Assembly (NCBI GenBank): GCA_015680905.1 | Contig: CM027378.1 | Span: forward strand, 53,717,501 to 53,781,500 | DNA from: Coptis chinensis | Lineage: Eukaryota > Streptophyta > Magnoliopsida > Ranunculales > Ranunculaceae | Length of the DNA stretch: 64,000 bases | Direction of reading: 5' to 3' | Shown: positions 1 to 10,289 of the stretch, piece by piece | How the letters are laid out: each line of letters starts with the position of its first letter | Position numbering within the stretch: the stretch's first letter is position 1 | Program-made: the position numbers and the translations under genes | Notes under the pieces: generated by a model | What the model saw: only the letters and a program-made list of their open reading frames with translations | Databases searched by the model: none | Told to the model about the DNA's origin: nothing

Positions 1-246
1 ATGGTATCACCGGATGTTTAACCGTGGCTTTCTGTTTCTTAGGTTGTGTTGAATCGGGTACCTCTACGCTGGTAGGCTCTTCAGTTTCTATTTCGGTATC
101 TAGTAAAAAGAGTAGGTGTAGGGTTACTCTTGGGTGGGGTAACTATAGGCATAGTTACCTTTTGTTATCAACCACTCTGCCGGAACGGAGAGTGGTGATG
201 GCATTTATCTCACCTACATTTTCATATTCATTACTAGTATTATCGG

Positions 247-1767
247 TTACCTCAAAGGCTGTGTTTGTTGTTTTAGGATTAGGTATTGGCGTGACCGCAA
301 CACACCTTTGGTTTGGGCTTTATCTTGAGCCAACCGTTGGGTTAAATTATTAACGGATTGTAGAAGCCGCTGGTTAGATTGAGCCATGGTTTGGAAAAGT
401 TTTTGGCTCACTTGTATGAAGGTGTCAAGGCGATCCGGTTGTGTGGGTGTAGTAGTCACGGTGGGTGGATCGAACTATTTCACGGAATTATTTATGGGTG
501 GATTTTGATAATTATTATTGACCGAACGATACCTCTATTAGCATTATAATTATTATAATTACCTTGACCTTGTGCTTGACCTTGTCGAGGTTGCACTTGG
601 TTGTTATAATTATTAAAATTACCCCGACCGCCCTTGTCGTAGTGGAGCTTAGTTAAAGCCGCTCGTTGGCCTAACATATTGATTATTGTACCCTTGAGGT
701 GTGACTTGTTGGTTATTTCTCCAACCGAGTTGGGATTGTGTCTCCAAGGGGCGCTTAGGTTCACTATTAATGGAACAAGCCTGTTCATAGGCTATAGACG
801 CTGGAGTCGGGATGCTCGGGACTCCAACAGAAACTACATGGGTTTGAATTTACATTCATGACGGGGATAGGCTTTTGTTGTACGTAAATGGCCTCTACCT
901 TTTAGTGAGTGATTCGATTAGAGTTTTAAGCTCGAATCGTGTTTAATTTCAAACATACCGGGCGGCCTTAATCTGTTGAAGAAGAACTAGCGGAGCGAGT
1001 AATCGCCACTACCCCCCACCATTATTTCGCTTAGTTTGGTCCTCTAAAATTTTATAAGCCTCCGAGGCTCCTTTGCTTAAGAAACTACCCCCATTCATTA
1101 TGTCAAGGACTTCTTTATGGTGGTGTAGAAGTCCTTTGAAAAAGGCACGAACTAACGGTCTTTCGCTAAGTTATGGTGTGGACACTCTATAAGCAGATCG
1201 GTGAAACGATTCCAAGCCTCTCGAAAATGATTCATGAGGATTTTGTCAAAAGAAATGAATCTTGGAAAGCATCTCATCCGTCTTTAGGGGTGGGTAAAAT
1301 GTTCCATAAACAAATGAACAAGTTTAGCCCACGAGTCCACGAAATTAGGGCTTTGGGCGCTTAACCAAGACCGCCTTTATCGGGCTAATGTGAAAGGGAA
1401 TACCCTCGTTTAATTTATTCCGCACCTACCGTAGGATGATGGAATGTTGTAAGGACTTGTTCAATCCTACGCGATAGCCGATAAGGTTTTTCATGGTCTA
1501 ACCCATGAAAACGGGTAACAAATTAAATATGTTTGGGGGATTCAAAATCCCCACCGGTCCTGCTAGAACGATGCACGATTTAGGGCTATCGCTCAAGGCT
1601 TTGTAAAAGTCGGAGAGAGGAGTCTCTCTTTCTTCAACCATTATGTCAGGTATGGTGTGTGTGATAGTAGTTAGAGGTGTAGTGGGTGGTATACTAGATA
1701 GATTTGATTGTTGATGTTGTTGTGTATTTACGTTCGGTGTTTTTGTTCGGCCGGACCTTAATCTCAT
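247..1767 (-). pseudogene. retrotransposon gag, family A copy 1, broken
   Basis: The gag starts at ATG 1767-1765 with MRLRSGRT, a start shared with related gag proteins at 11737. The frame breaks near 1498. The core, matching residues near 26369-26659, lies around 1150-1490 but is shifted by small deletions. An N/Q-rich linker with repeated NYNN motifs sits at 788-492, and a segment starting MTTTPTQPDRLDTF at 459-247. Gag would form the particle that packages element RNA. Several frameshifts separate these parts, so no full-length protein can be made. No zinc knuckle is visible, as is common in Athila-type gag. Confidence 0.75.
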
Positions 1768-2345
1768 GCAAGACTAAGTCGAACTTAACTAAACATGCAA
1801 CACTCCAAACAATTCTGATATACTAGTATAAAACCTCTAACTGGAAATGCGAGGTATGGAAGAAAGGAATACCTGATTGCGTCCTTGCTTCGCTTATGAA
1901 TAGCGTCTTGTTTACGCTTGTTCAGTGTATATAGCAGGTTAGAACACTGAAAAATATGAAAGATCAAAGTTCGAATCAAAACTGTCGAAATCCGATAAAT
2001 TTAACACGGTATGGTCGTCAGCGCATAGGCTGGCGCGAGAAGTAATTGTCAAATTACAGTGTTTTTAGCGCGGGTCGCGCTCCAAATGGGGCGGTCGCGC
2101 GCAGTGTAAATTCGAATTACAGTGTTTGAGCTGGTCGCTTTGGTATGGCGCGTGGCCGCTTTGGTAGACGAAATTCCAAGAAACTTAGCTGGTCGCTCTC
2201 CTTGAAGCTGGCGCTCCGTGTATTTTCTCGCGGAATATGTCACGCTGAAATGGGCAACCACAGTATGAAACAAACAAGGGTGGGTGGGTTTAATGGGACT
2301 TAAAAATGACTACTTCTACAAGGAAAACAATGCTAAAGTGTAACT
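1768..2345 (-). other. untranslated leader of family A copy 1
   Basis: No coding potential is seen between the gag start and the primer-binding site. The part at about 2010-2240 is unusually rich in GCGC and CGCG compared with the AT-rich surroundings. It matches the GC-rich leader at 27310-27500 of copy 2. It probably holds RNA packaging or structural signals, but nothing in it identifies a specific function. Confidence 0.6.
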
Positions 2346-2363
2346 AAGATGGCAGCGGCGCCA
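2346..2363 (-). other. primer-binding site of family A copy 1
   Basis: Read on the minus strand this is TGGCGCCGCTGCCATCTT, two bases (TT) after the LTR end at 2366. Its first 13 bases follow the TGGCGCC-GCC pattern usual for Athila-type primer sites, thought to pair with the 3' end of a tRNA, probably tRNA-Asp. The same site recurs at 27610-27627. It fixes the orientation of the element and the inner LTR border. Confidence 0.8.
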
Positions 2364-2365
2364 TT

Positions 2366-3735
2366 TGATAACCGTAAAATGAATAGTCTACCTACGAAAT
2401 GAACGATGAATTCAAAACGTAAGTAAACTAAAACTGGACTTTTACGAGTCTCAATTATCAAAGCTTCTACTCTCAATGCGAATTGCACTAAGTGTAGTAG
2501 GAAGTTCGTTCCACTCCTAGTTCCCTAGCATGGATTGTTTTCTAAGTCTAAGAAATCAGTCGTAAGTCAATGAGAGCTTTACGAAGGGAATTATACTACG
2601 ATGCAATACCCACGAAATGCAACTAGTCGATTATCAGACAACTAAGGGAATGCTACGTTGATTCGATGATAAGGAGTTAGAGGGGGATTGATTCCACCTT
2701 AACTCAACTTAATCCACTAGCGGACGAAGTAGTCGTCGTAATCCGAATTGAATCTGCTACGCGAGAACAATCGGTTCTTCCTAATCCCTAATTACACATG
2801 GCATTTCTACCAATTAATAATTAGCATGTGAACGATTAAACCCATTCTCATGGTGAACTAAACGTTTCTAGAGTGGAAAGGAAATTACGACAATCTCCGA
2901 TAATTGGAATCAAGCTTTCATCAAGGTTTCTCAACCCCCTCTAATGGAGGTTTAGCCTTGAATCATTCCGCAATCATTTCCATTTAAATTAAATCTAAAC
3001 ATAATATAAAGCATTGAAATTTACTTAATTAAACAATAATGAAATCTAAATTAATGACTAAAATGAAATAAGAACAAGAATTGAAATTAGATCTAGAAAT
3101 GGAAATGACAAAAATCGAAATTGATAAAAAATACTACTTTATTGATCTAATCAAATGAAGAACAAGATTCAAAGGTTTAATCTAATACAATGAATTGAAA
3201 CTAATTAAACTAAGTTCTAAAACTAATTAATGGAGGCTAACTAATCTAGGTCTAACTATCTACCTAACCTAACTCCATTAACAAAGAGCTAAGCTTTTGT
3301 TTTTATACATTCAGATCCAAAAATCGTGCATGGGCTTGGAGCCATGTTTTGGGCCAGAGAATCAGGCCCAAAACCCAATTCTTTCAGTCCAAAAAGGCCT
3401 CTTCAGCTGCAGTTGGCTTCCACAGACTTTTCGTCCACTTATGCTCCTCTGATTGGGTCAAGGCTTAGACCATTGCAAAGCTCTTTCCGAGCCGGTCGTT
3501 TTGACATAAGGTAGGCCCCAATCCGAGGTCTGAGTCCAAAGATATGGCATTCGGAAGTTCTGCTGACTTTTGCTCCTTTATCTCGCTAAAGTGGCACATT
3601 TCTGCACATAATGGACTTTGAAGCCTGAAATGCATAAAAACACGTAATCAGTATTAACTCTTACTTATTATTCACATAATTGGTCTAACAGTATGATTAT
3701 TAAGGGGTTAAAACTACGATTTTGGGCTCTTATCA
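2366..3735 (-). repeat. 5' LTR of family A copy 1 (1370 bp)
   Basis: The LTR is bounded by perfect inverted ends, TGATAA at 2366 and TTATCA at 3730-3735. It aligns along its length with the LTR at 19679-21161. Relative to that LTR it lacks about 113 bp after the sequence GCTGACTTT near 3570; the missing segment ends in a similar GACCTT, which suggests a microhomology deletion. The base after the LTR begins the direct repeat starting GTATG at 3736. No matching target duplication can be checked because the other end is outside the window. Confidence 0.85.
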
Positions 3736-3949
3736 GTATGCCACAAAAATATAGAAGATAAAGGAAAATAAGAGATTGAAAGTTGTATAAATAGTAAAAC
3801 TTTCTAGGTGACCAAATGCATACTTTGCTTGAGCAATTCCAAAATGGGACAATGACATGGACATTTTGCAGCTTAGTTCACTTCTACAAAGAATAGAAAG
3901 GTATGCCACAAAAATATAGAAAATAAAGGAAAATAAGAGATTGAAAGTT
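3736..3949. repeat. imperfect direct repeat, offset 165 bp, flanking the LTR insertion
   Basis: About 49 bases starting GTATGCCACAAAAATATAG at 3736 recur at 3901 with one or two changes. The copies are 165 bp apart, inside an intron of the polymerase delta pseudogene. The family A LTR ends exactly where the first copy starts. This is either a local tandem duplication or a by-product of the insertion. Confidence 0.7.
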
Positions 3950-4017
3950 ACATAACTTACCTTTAAGGCTAGCTGGCGACCATCCAGCACAACCTTCTCA
4001 AGTGGATCCTTTGCTTC

Positions 4018-5469
4018 TTAATGAAAAATAACTTAGTGCCAGCCGAACTAATTTCTACAAGATTAGCTAAACAACAAATCTTTTTTTTCCCCTGATACTT
4101 AGCTGAATAGCATAAGTAACGATAATAATCTAAAAATCATACAAGTTATAAAATCAGAGTTAGCTTGGAAGTATTTACTACAATGAGCAAGTTTGTAATA
4201 TTCCAAAGGAGTCCATTTGACCAATTAGGGAACAAAAGTTCATGAGAAACATATGTACCTACACAACCTGTTGGATTGTGATGCATCTTAAAGAAAGTAA
4301 ATTCATTAACATATTTCATATGTATGTCTCATTGGAATTTATAAAACAGATAATATTTTACAGATGCAAATGTGGCAGTAAGTTATCACATCTTCATCTG
4401 TGAGAATATTGATATTAGCTTTTCCTTACGTTAGAGATTAAAATCTCTAATTTGGTACAAAAGCAACTCAAAGTTCCTTACTCACGATTTTCGTTTTCGT
4501 AGAGCTAAAGTAAGGATTCGAACCAACCTAAAGTCTAGGACAACTACAAATTGTTTGTTACTCTTAGGGAACTAATGAATAAGGTTATATTACTAATGCT
4601 AGGTTTCTTTCCTACACAACATTAAGAAAAACATTAAAGTTTGAAATCATGCACTTAATACAAAAGACAAATTACTAAAGAAAGAAAAGTGGAGAGCTAA
4701 TCCTCCTCATGTGAAACTAACATTTAGTTGTTGATTTGAAAAGTTTATTGATTCTTCCTAGACTCATAGACAAGCCCCTAATGGAAGAAAACTTGATCCC
4801 TAGTATGTACAACTCACTTAAGAGCTCATACATGCTAGCAAGTGGAACCAAGCAATGACTTATCTCTAAGCTCATTGCTTTGATTCCTAACTAGACACTA
4901 CACCAACTATCATTTTGGGATAGGATGTAGAGCTAGTTGTTCTTCCTAATAACCTACCAAACCAACAACAATTGTTTTTCCCTCACATGAGTTGGATCAA
5001 CTCCCCAAAAGGGAAGTTAGCTCATGATCCTTGGGACAAGGAAATTACAACTAGAAAAACAAAAAGAGATAGAAGAGGAAGAAGATAAACAATCAAACTC
5101 ACTTGCTTTTTATTTTCTAGAAGAAAACAAATGTTTCCTCCATTAAAACTATTACAAACTTTCTTACAAAGACTAAAACTAAAAACTGAAAATAGCTAAG
5201 GAACTAAAATAATACAAGGTAAGAAAAATAAGTCAAGAGAGTAAATGGAGTGTCCCCCCCTTGTTTTGTTTTCTTCTCCATTTGAGAGACATCTCATTTC
5301 CTCCCATGTGAAACATCAAACCACATTTACTTCATTTTTATCCACCACATTAAAACAAAGTGACACCTTGCCTTTTTTTTCACTGTTAACACCTAATCTA
5401 ATTAATTACATGCAAGGTGTCAACTTTGCACTAATAATTTGTCATTTTTGTCTTGACATGCTCCATGAT
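4018..5469. other. long intron segment of the polymerase delta pseudogene, no gene seen
   Basis: This lies between the exons at 3961-4017 and 5936-6001. It is AT-rich and holds no recognisable protein similarity on either strand. Its size is far above that of the other introns here (about 90-240 bp), so it probably contains inserted repeat DNA. I see no clear ends for an insert apart from the candidate LTR at 5470. Confidence 0.5.
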
Positions 5470-5846
5470 TGATAACTAATCCAATCTTGTGGGCCCGCAT
5501 AGTGGGCCCTATGTGTAGTCTAGTGGCGGTTCGATCTTTGGGCAATTTTACAACTTCCCGCCTATGCGTAGAGTTCATCGCCTTGATTGTCTGAGCAGCT
5601 CACTTGTCGATTTGAGTCCCGGTTCAAGAGGTAGGAGCTTGAAGTTTGATGCTTCGTATGCGGTTGGAAGAATTCATATATATGTCGTTCCTCGTGCTTT
5701 ATTACAGGTTTAAACCATATTTCCATGTTTACTGCGAATACCTGCAAAAGTATGAAAACATATTTATTTCATGATTATTAAACACATAGTTAACCAAATT
5801 TATATGTCTCAACGGGGTTTCATAATACACTTTTGGGTGCTTATCA
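5470..5846 (-). repeat. candidate solo LTR related to family A
   Basis: It starts TGATAAC and ends GGGTGCTTATCA, close to the family A termini (TGATAA and CTCTTATCA). Its last 100 bases also recall the family A LTR end (CATAAAAACA, a GGGGTTT or GGGGTTAA stretch, then TTTTGGG). It sits in a pseudogene intron with no primer site or polypurine tract beside it. The flanking bases ATGAT and AATAT do not form a clean target duplication, so the call is tentative. Confidence 0.4.
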
Positions 5847-6991
5847 AATATGAAATTTATAAATACAAACAACTAAGAGATTTATCTGGACAATAAACTA
5901 CAAACTCTCGGAAGAGTGAAAAACAGAACAATTACCTTCCAATCTGCTTTTGCTTTTTTACGAGCAGCCAACAGTTCTTCAAGAATTTCTAGTAGTATCC
6001 CTTGATTTTGCACATTCAGAGCACCACATACAAACCTTCATCCAATGGATGTCTCATGCTACAATTGAAAAAAAAAACATCAATAACAGAACTTACCTTC
6101 TGAAGATTCGATTTGACAAATGTTTCACTAGATGGAGTTTTGTTTACACATTCTGGCTGCAAATTGAATTTATGCACATCCTCAGGTGTTACCTTAAGAG
6201 AGACCACAAGCAAAAGAGCTTCAGACATTATGATCGTCAAATTGAAAATGACAAGAGTCAATTATTAAATCTAAACAGTATAACCATTTGGCACTGAGGC
6301 AGTGAGCAATAACGACAAATGGAAGAAATAAGACTCACCAGACTGCAATAACATAGATTATAGGCCATCATAATGGACGACTATAAAGAAGCGAAGTCCA
6401 AAGTTGCAATAGGCTTCTCATAGAATCCTGTCTTGGCTGCCAAAACCTATATTATGAATAATTCAATGGGTCAAAGTGCATTTATGCTTTTAGCCAACTT
6501 ATCAGCTAATTTAATTAAAGTCTGTGACTTTATGAAAGTTCAGAAAATAGTGAGATTTCTATAAGATACAATACTACACAACCCTTAGATCATGTTCATA
6601 AAGTCACAATTTGCTTAAACGATGCCCTATGAGCCCTATAAAAAAACTACCATGTAAAAACAATAACATGGACAAAATAAACTTACAGTTGAACCTTCAA
6701 TCTGTCTTTGTCTCCAGTCCCTCGCTTTTTTGACTAGGGATAACAAGATTCTTCCTTTAGCTTTCCTCGGGGAGTTGGGTAAGAACCTGAAGGCAAAATT
6801 TTAGAGTCAGAAGATCAATGAGCTTGACTCAACATCATATTTCCTAGTTTAATCCAGTTAAGCAACCCAACACACTTACCTTAATGCTTTGACCTCTTGA
6901 AAATAAGAAAGAAATTGGGACACCCGTGACACGAGCCATCTCCACATATAAACATCAATTTGTCCAAAAGCCTTTGTTAACGGTAAGAATC

Positions 6992-7744
6992 CTGTAAATA
7001 AAGTAAAAAAGATGGTATTTTAAGATGTCATTATATGATTGTTCATCATAAAAGAAAAGAGTTTCCATCATTATATACAAGTTACTTTAAATTATTAAAA
7101 GACAGCAAGCTCCATTAATAATTGAATTCTAAGAAGGCAGTGAAACCTTAAAGAAAAACAGATTAAAGCGGAAAATTGAGTGAGAAAGGAAGATAAATGT
7201 AGGAAAAACAATCTTGAGAGTACCTATGAAAAGCAATTAGAAAAAAAAGGAGATAATCTTCACAGCACGTGAATAAATGTGCCTATATTCCAAACATTAA
7301 TGACGAGAAGCAAATTTGATGTTACATGTAATTTCGTTCACAATCATATCCAAGGAGGCAAAATCGATGAACATTTTATAGATTTGAAGGTCTTGAAAGC
7401 AAGATATAAGAGCTTTCAATAAAAAGGACAAAATAGTGAATGAAGCTCTTGTCCGGAACTGATTTTCAGAACTGAAGGAAAGAAGGGAACATGGTATGTG
7501 AAAATGTATTTGATTCTATGAGCCAGCTGGAATGGGAACTGGAACAGAGAATGAGAGATGGACGACAGACCGCTGGGTGGGAGAGCGCGCATGGTGTTAG
7601 AACGCCGGTGAGAATTAGTTGGGAGGAAGAACGGTGAGGTCTCTTCAGTGTTTTTGCGAGATTGGGTTTTTCTTTTTAGGTTTAGTAAGTTAATTCTTTT
7701 TGGCCCAAATCACGACTTTCAATTTCGTGGGGGCATAAGCAGTT
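6992..7744. other. non-genic stretch upstream of the polymerase delta fragment
   Basis: No further polymerase delta exons can be found here, so the copied segment stops near 6992. On the minus strand one small open frame runs from ATG 7592 to the stop at 7416 (58 codons, starting MRALPPSGLSSISHS). Its start is rich in Ser, Arg and hydrophobic residues, like an organelle presequence, but it has no recognisable domain and I do not call it a gene. Positions 7560-7660 are less AT-rich than their surroundings. Confidence 0.4.
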
Positions 7745-8018
7745 ACTAGTGTCACTTATTTATTTCGATAATTTGTTAATTTTGTTTTCGATTTTTTTTA
7801 CACCCAGATGGTGACACAACAAGGCAAACCACTAGTGTCATGTTCAAATAATGGGACACAAAACATAAAATTACTTGTGTCACTTTTCCTAGAAGCAACA
7901 CATCTGCCCTCATTCCATAAAAAAGTAACACATCAAAACTTTGTGTGTCACTTTTTTCTAGCAAGTGACACGAGACAAAAAAAAATAAGTGACACAAAAA
8001 ACCCTTCTTTTAGTAGTG
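7745..8018. mobile_element. CACTA-type transposon end fragment
   Basis: The right border, read inward on the minus strand, is CACTACTAAAAGAAGGG, ending at 8018. CACTA superfamily elements end this way. Copies of GTGTCACTT or its complement AAGTGACAC occur near 7748, 7875, 7944, 7961 and 7987. Such clustered subterminal repeats are where CACTA transposases bind. No matching left end (CACTACTAAAAG read forward) is seen, so this is probably a truncated element. It directly abuts the Athila pol fragment that starts near 8030. Confidence 0.6.
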
Positions 8019-8032
8019 CGGGTAAATATGTT

Positions 8033-9465
8033 TCCACACAAGTTCCTATGAAATGGAGGATCTGTATTGATTACAGATGCTTAAACGCTATGACACGAAA
8101 TGATCACTTTCCTTTGCCTTTTATAGATCAGATGCTCAAACGTCTAGCTGGTCATGTTTATTATTGTTTTTTAGATGACTACTCTTGCTATTTTAAGATC
8201 ATTATCGATCCTGACGACCAAGACAAGACTACCTTCAAATGTCCTTCTGGAACATATGCTTATAAATGAATGTCTTTCAGCCTTTGTAATGCTCCTGGTA
8301 CCTTCCAGCGGTGTATGCTTCATATATTTAGTGACATGGTAGAGTGCTTCATGGAAGTTTTCATGGATGATTTTTCTCTCTATGGAGACTCTTTCAGTGA
8401 ATGTATGTCTAACCTTTCCAAGGTGTTGACAAGGTGTGAGAAAAAGAATCTGGTTTTAAATTGGGAAAAATGTCATTTTATGGTAAAAAGAGGAATAGTA
8501 CTAGGTCATATTGTATCTAGTGGCGGCATAGAAGTAGATAAGGCCAAATTAGATAAAATAGAATCTTTACCTATACCACGGACTATCCGTGACATTAGAG
8601 CCTTTTTAGGCCATGCAGGGTATTATAGACATTTTATCAAGGATTTTTCAAAACTAGCTAGGCCTTTAACTAATCTGCTTTTAAAAGATGCCATATTTGA
8701 TTTTAATAATTATGACTGCAAACAGGCTTTTGAAACTTTAAAAGCCGCTTTAACATCCGCATCGATTATACAGCCTCTCGATTGGTCTAATCCTTTCGAG
8801 CTTATGTGCGACGCTAGCGATTATGATGTTGGGGCTGTGTTAGGCCAGAAACTAGATGGTAAGACTTTAAATGATGCTCAAAGAAATTATACTACTACAG
8901 AAAATGAATTTTTAGCTATGGTTTATGCTTTAGATAAGTTCCCTTCTTATTTGGTTGGTCCAAAGACCTTAGTCTACACTAACCATGCAGCTCTTAGGTA
9001 CCTTCTCGCCAAGAAGGATGCTAAACAAAGATTGATCCGATGAATTCTTCTCTTGCAAGAGTTTACCCTAGAAATTAAGGATAAACGAGGAGTCGAAAAT
9101 GTAGTTGCCGATCACTTATCTAGACTAACCAATGACAATGATAGTGATTCTGAGTCCATACCTAATTCTTTTCCTGATGAACATCTTTATTCTATTTTTT
9201 TTCTGCACCTTGGTATGTCGACATTGTGAATTATTTAGCTTTTGATATTATTCCTGATGTTTGGTCAAGAAATGAACGTAAAAGATTTTTGGCCAGAGTT
9301 AAGCTATACTATTGGGATGAGCCCTACCTTTTTAAGTATTGTGTGGATCAGATTACTCATCGTTGTATTCCCCAGTAGGAATATAATGAGGTTTTATCCT
9401 TCTGTCATGACAAAGAGTGTGGTGGCCATTTTAGTGGTATGAAAATGGTAGCTAAAGTTCTGCAA
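8033..9465 (+). pseudogene. Athila-like Ty3/gypsy pol fragment: reverse transcriptase, RNase H, start of integrase
   Basis: The reading frame starts inside reverse transcriptase (WRICIDYRCLNAMTRNDHFP, then FIDQMLKRLAGH and CFLDDYS). A TGA at 8267-8269 interrupts it, and it continues to 9043 with the catalytic box VFMDDFSLYG near 8363. The typical FLGHAGYYRHFIKDFS segment follows near 8610, then RNase H (MCDASDYDVGAVLGQ, with TTTENEFLA). After a stop at 9041-9043 the chain resumes with ADHLSRL. A frameshift near 9240 precedes the integrase zinc-binding part (FCHDKECGGHFSG) at 9400-9440. The 5' part of pol and the rest of integrase are missing. The FMDD box and residue context fit the Athila lineage. 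It is the only family-type pol in this half of the window and has no LTR next to it. Confidence 0.85.
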
Positions 9466-9469
9466 TGTG

Positions 9470-10289
9470 GTAGCTAAAGTTTAGCAACTCAAAATTTTGC
9501 TGAGTTATTAGAAAAGAGGGGGAAATTTTTGAATTTTTTTTATTCAAATTAAGTCTTTTAACGTCAGATTCTCGAGACAATAATAGAGAGGTGCATGATA
9601 GAATTAACAAATAATGGTTTAATTTTAATTTTTATATCCTCAAGTTTTTAAAAACTGTGTAGAGATATATAGAAAGAATTCTTTCAAAAACAGTGATAAA
9701 AACATACCATAACAAATTGTCTTAGGAAACTTTCATGTTAATCCGAGTGAACCAAATCTAGACGGACAAAGCTTTAGTTATACGAGTTGGTGGATCTTCT
9801 GCACAAGACATGGAATGTCCTTACCCGTGCGTATAGCATGATGATATAGGTAACCCTTAATAGGCAAAACTGATCTCAACCCGCCCCTAGATTGCAATTT
9901 TCTAGTGGTTGGTCCGTGTAGAATCCATTGCCCATTTTGAAACAAAAACACATGACTAATGTTGTGTCGAGAATCCTCTATTATAAAAACTGGAAAAACC
10001 ATGAACTTTTATAAAAACGACAAAGAAAAGCAATTCTAACAAAAATAGTGTAAAATAAAGAAAAAGAAAATTGTATACTTGCTCCATAGAGGTACACTAC
10101 TCCAAACTATGAGTAAAAGTGTTAACAAGGAATATGCAAGTATATACGTGGACTCAAGGATCCGGCAATTACAACCACACACTCCAAGTGGAGTGGTCCG
10201 ATTACCTTTTCTGATGTACTCTAAGGAAATAGATGTAAAAGAATGAAGGGATTGGAAATACATCACGGAATAGAGAATTTAGGTGCTTG
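9470..10289 (-). other. non-coding region downstream of gag, conserved with family A
   Basis: No open frame of note is present. The block around 10135-10200 (GGATCCGGCAATTACAACC, then ACACACTCCA) is matched at 23610-23670 by GGATCCGGTACTTACAACC and ACACACTCCA. The upstream part near 9550 also resembles 23420-23450. Conservation between two otherwise divergent element families suggests a shared cis-acting function or shared descent. Confidence 0.5.

Larger units (their letters stand above)
1..3735 (-). mobile_element. Athila-like Ty3/gypsy element, family A copy 1 (partial, runs off left edge)
   Basis: Read on the minus strand the order is 5' LTR (3735-2366), primer-binding site (2363-2346), leader (2345-1768), then a decayed gag from 1767 toward the window edge. 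Positions 1-2400 align almost base for base with 25330-27660, so this is a second copy of the family at 19679-28213. The TGGCGCC-type primer site, the long LTR and the gag start resemble the Athila lineage; that lineage name is an inference. The protease and 3' LTR lie outside the window, so I cannot say whether this copy carried pol. Its LTR lies inside an intron of the polymerase delta pseudogene and removed or separated the downstream exons. Confidence 0.85.
3961..6991 (-). pseudogene. POLD1: DNA polymerase delta catalytic subunit, six decayed exons
   Basis: Six minus-strand exons encode consecutive parts of the B-family replicative polymerase. They are 6880-6991 (PQRLLDKLM-like part, then EMARVTGVPISF and SRGQSIK), 6687-6786, 6339-6446 (TGFYEKPIATLDFASL), 6097-6192 (VTPEDVHKFNLQPE, 32 codons), 5936-6001 (ILEELLAARKKAKAD) and 3961-4017 (AKDPLEKVVLDGRQLALK). 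Most borders keep GT-AG signals. Lesions are clear: an in-frame TAA and a small deletion in the first exon, frameshifts and a TGA in the second, and a stop in place of Tyr in the catalytic motif DFASLYPS in the third. The last three exons are open. Exons upstream and downstream are missing; the downstream side is cut by the family A LTR at 3735. Introns are kept, so this is a copied genomic segment. A working copy must exist elsewhere. Confidence 0.88.

Noticed and set aside
5500-5640. tRNA-like sequence (GGTTCGATC and GGTTCAAGAG)
   Set aside because: T-arm-like words occur but no acceptor stem, anticodon arm or D-arm can be paired around them.
3961-6991. A working DNA polymerase delta gene
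   Set aside because: Stops, frameshifts and missing 5' and 3' exons rule it out; only the three downstream exons are open.
7416-7592. Minus-strand ORF starting MRALPPSGLSSIS as an organelle-targeted protein
   Set aside because: Only 58 codons, no domain and no splice partner visible.
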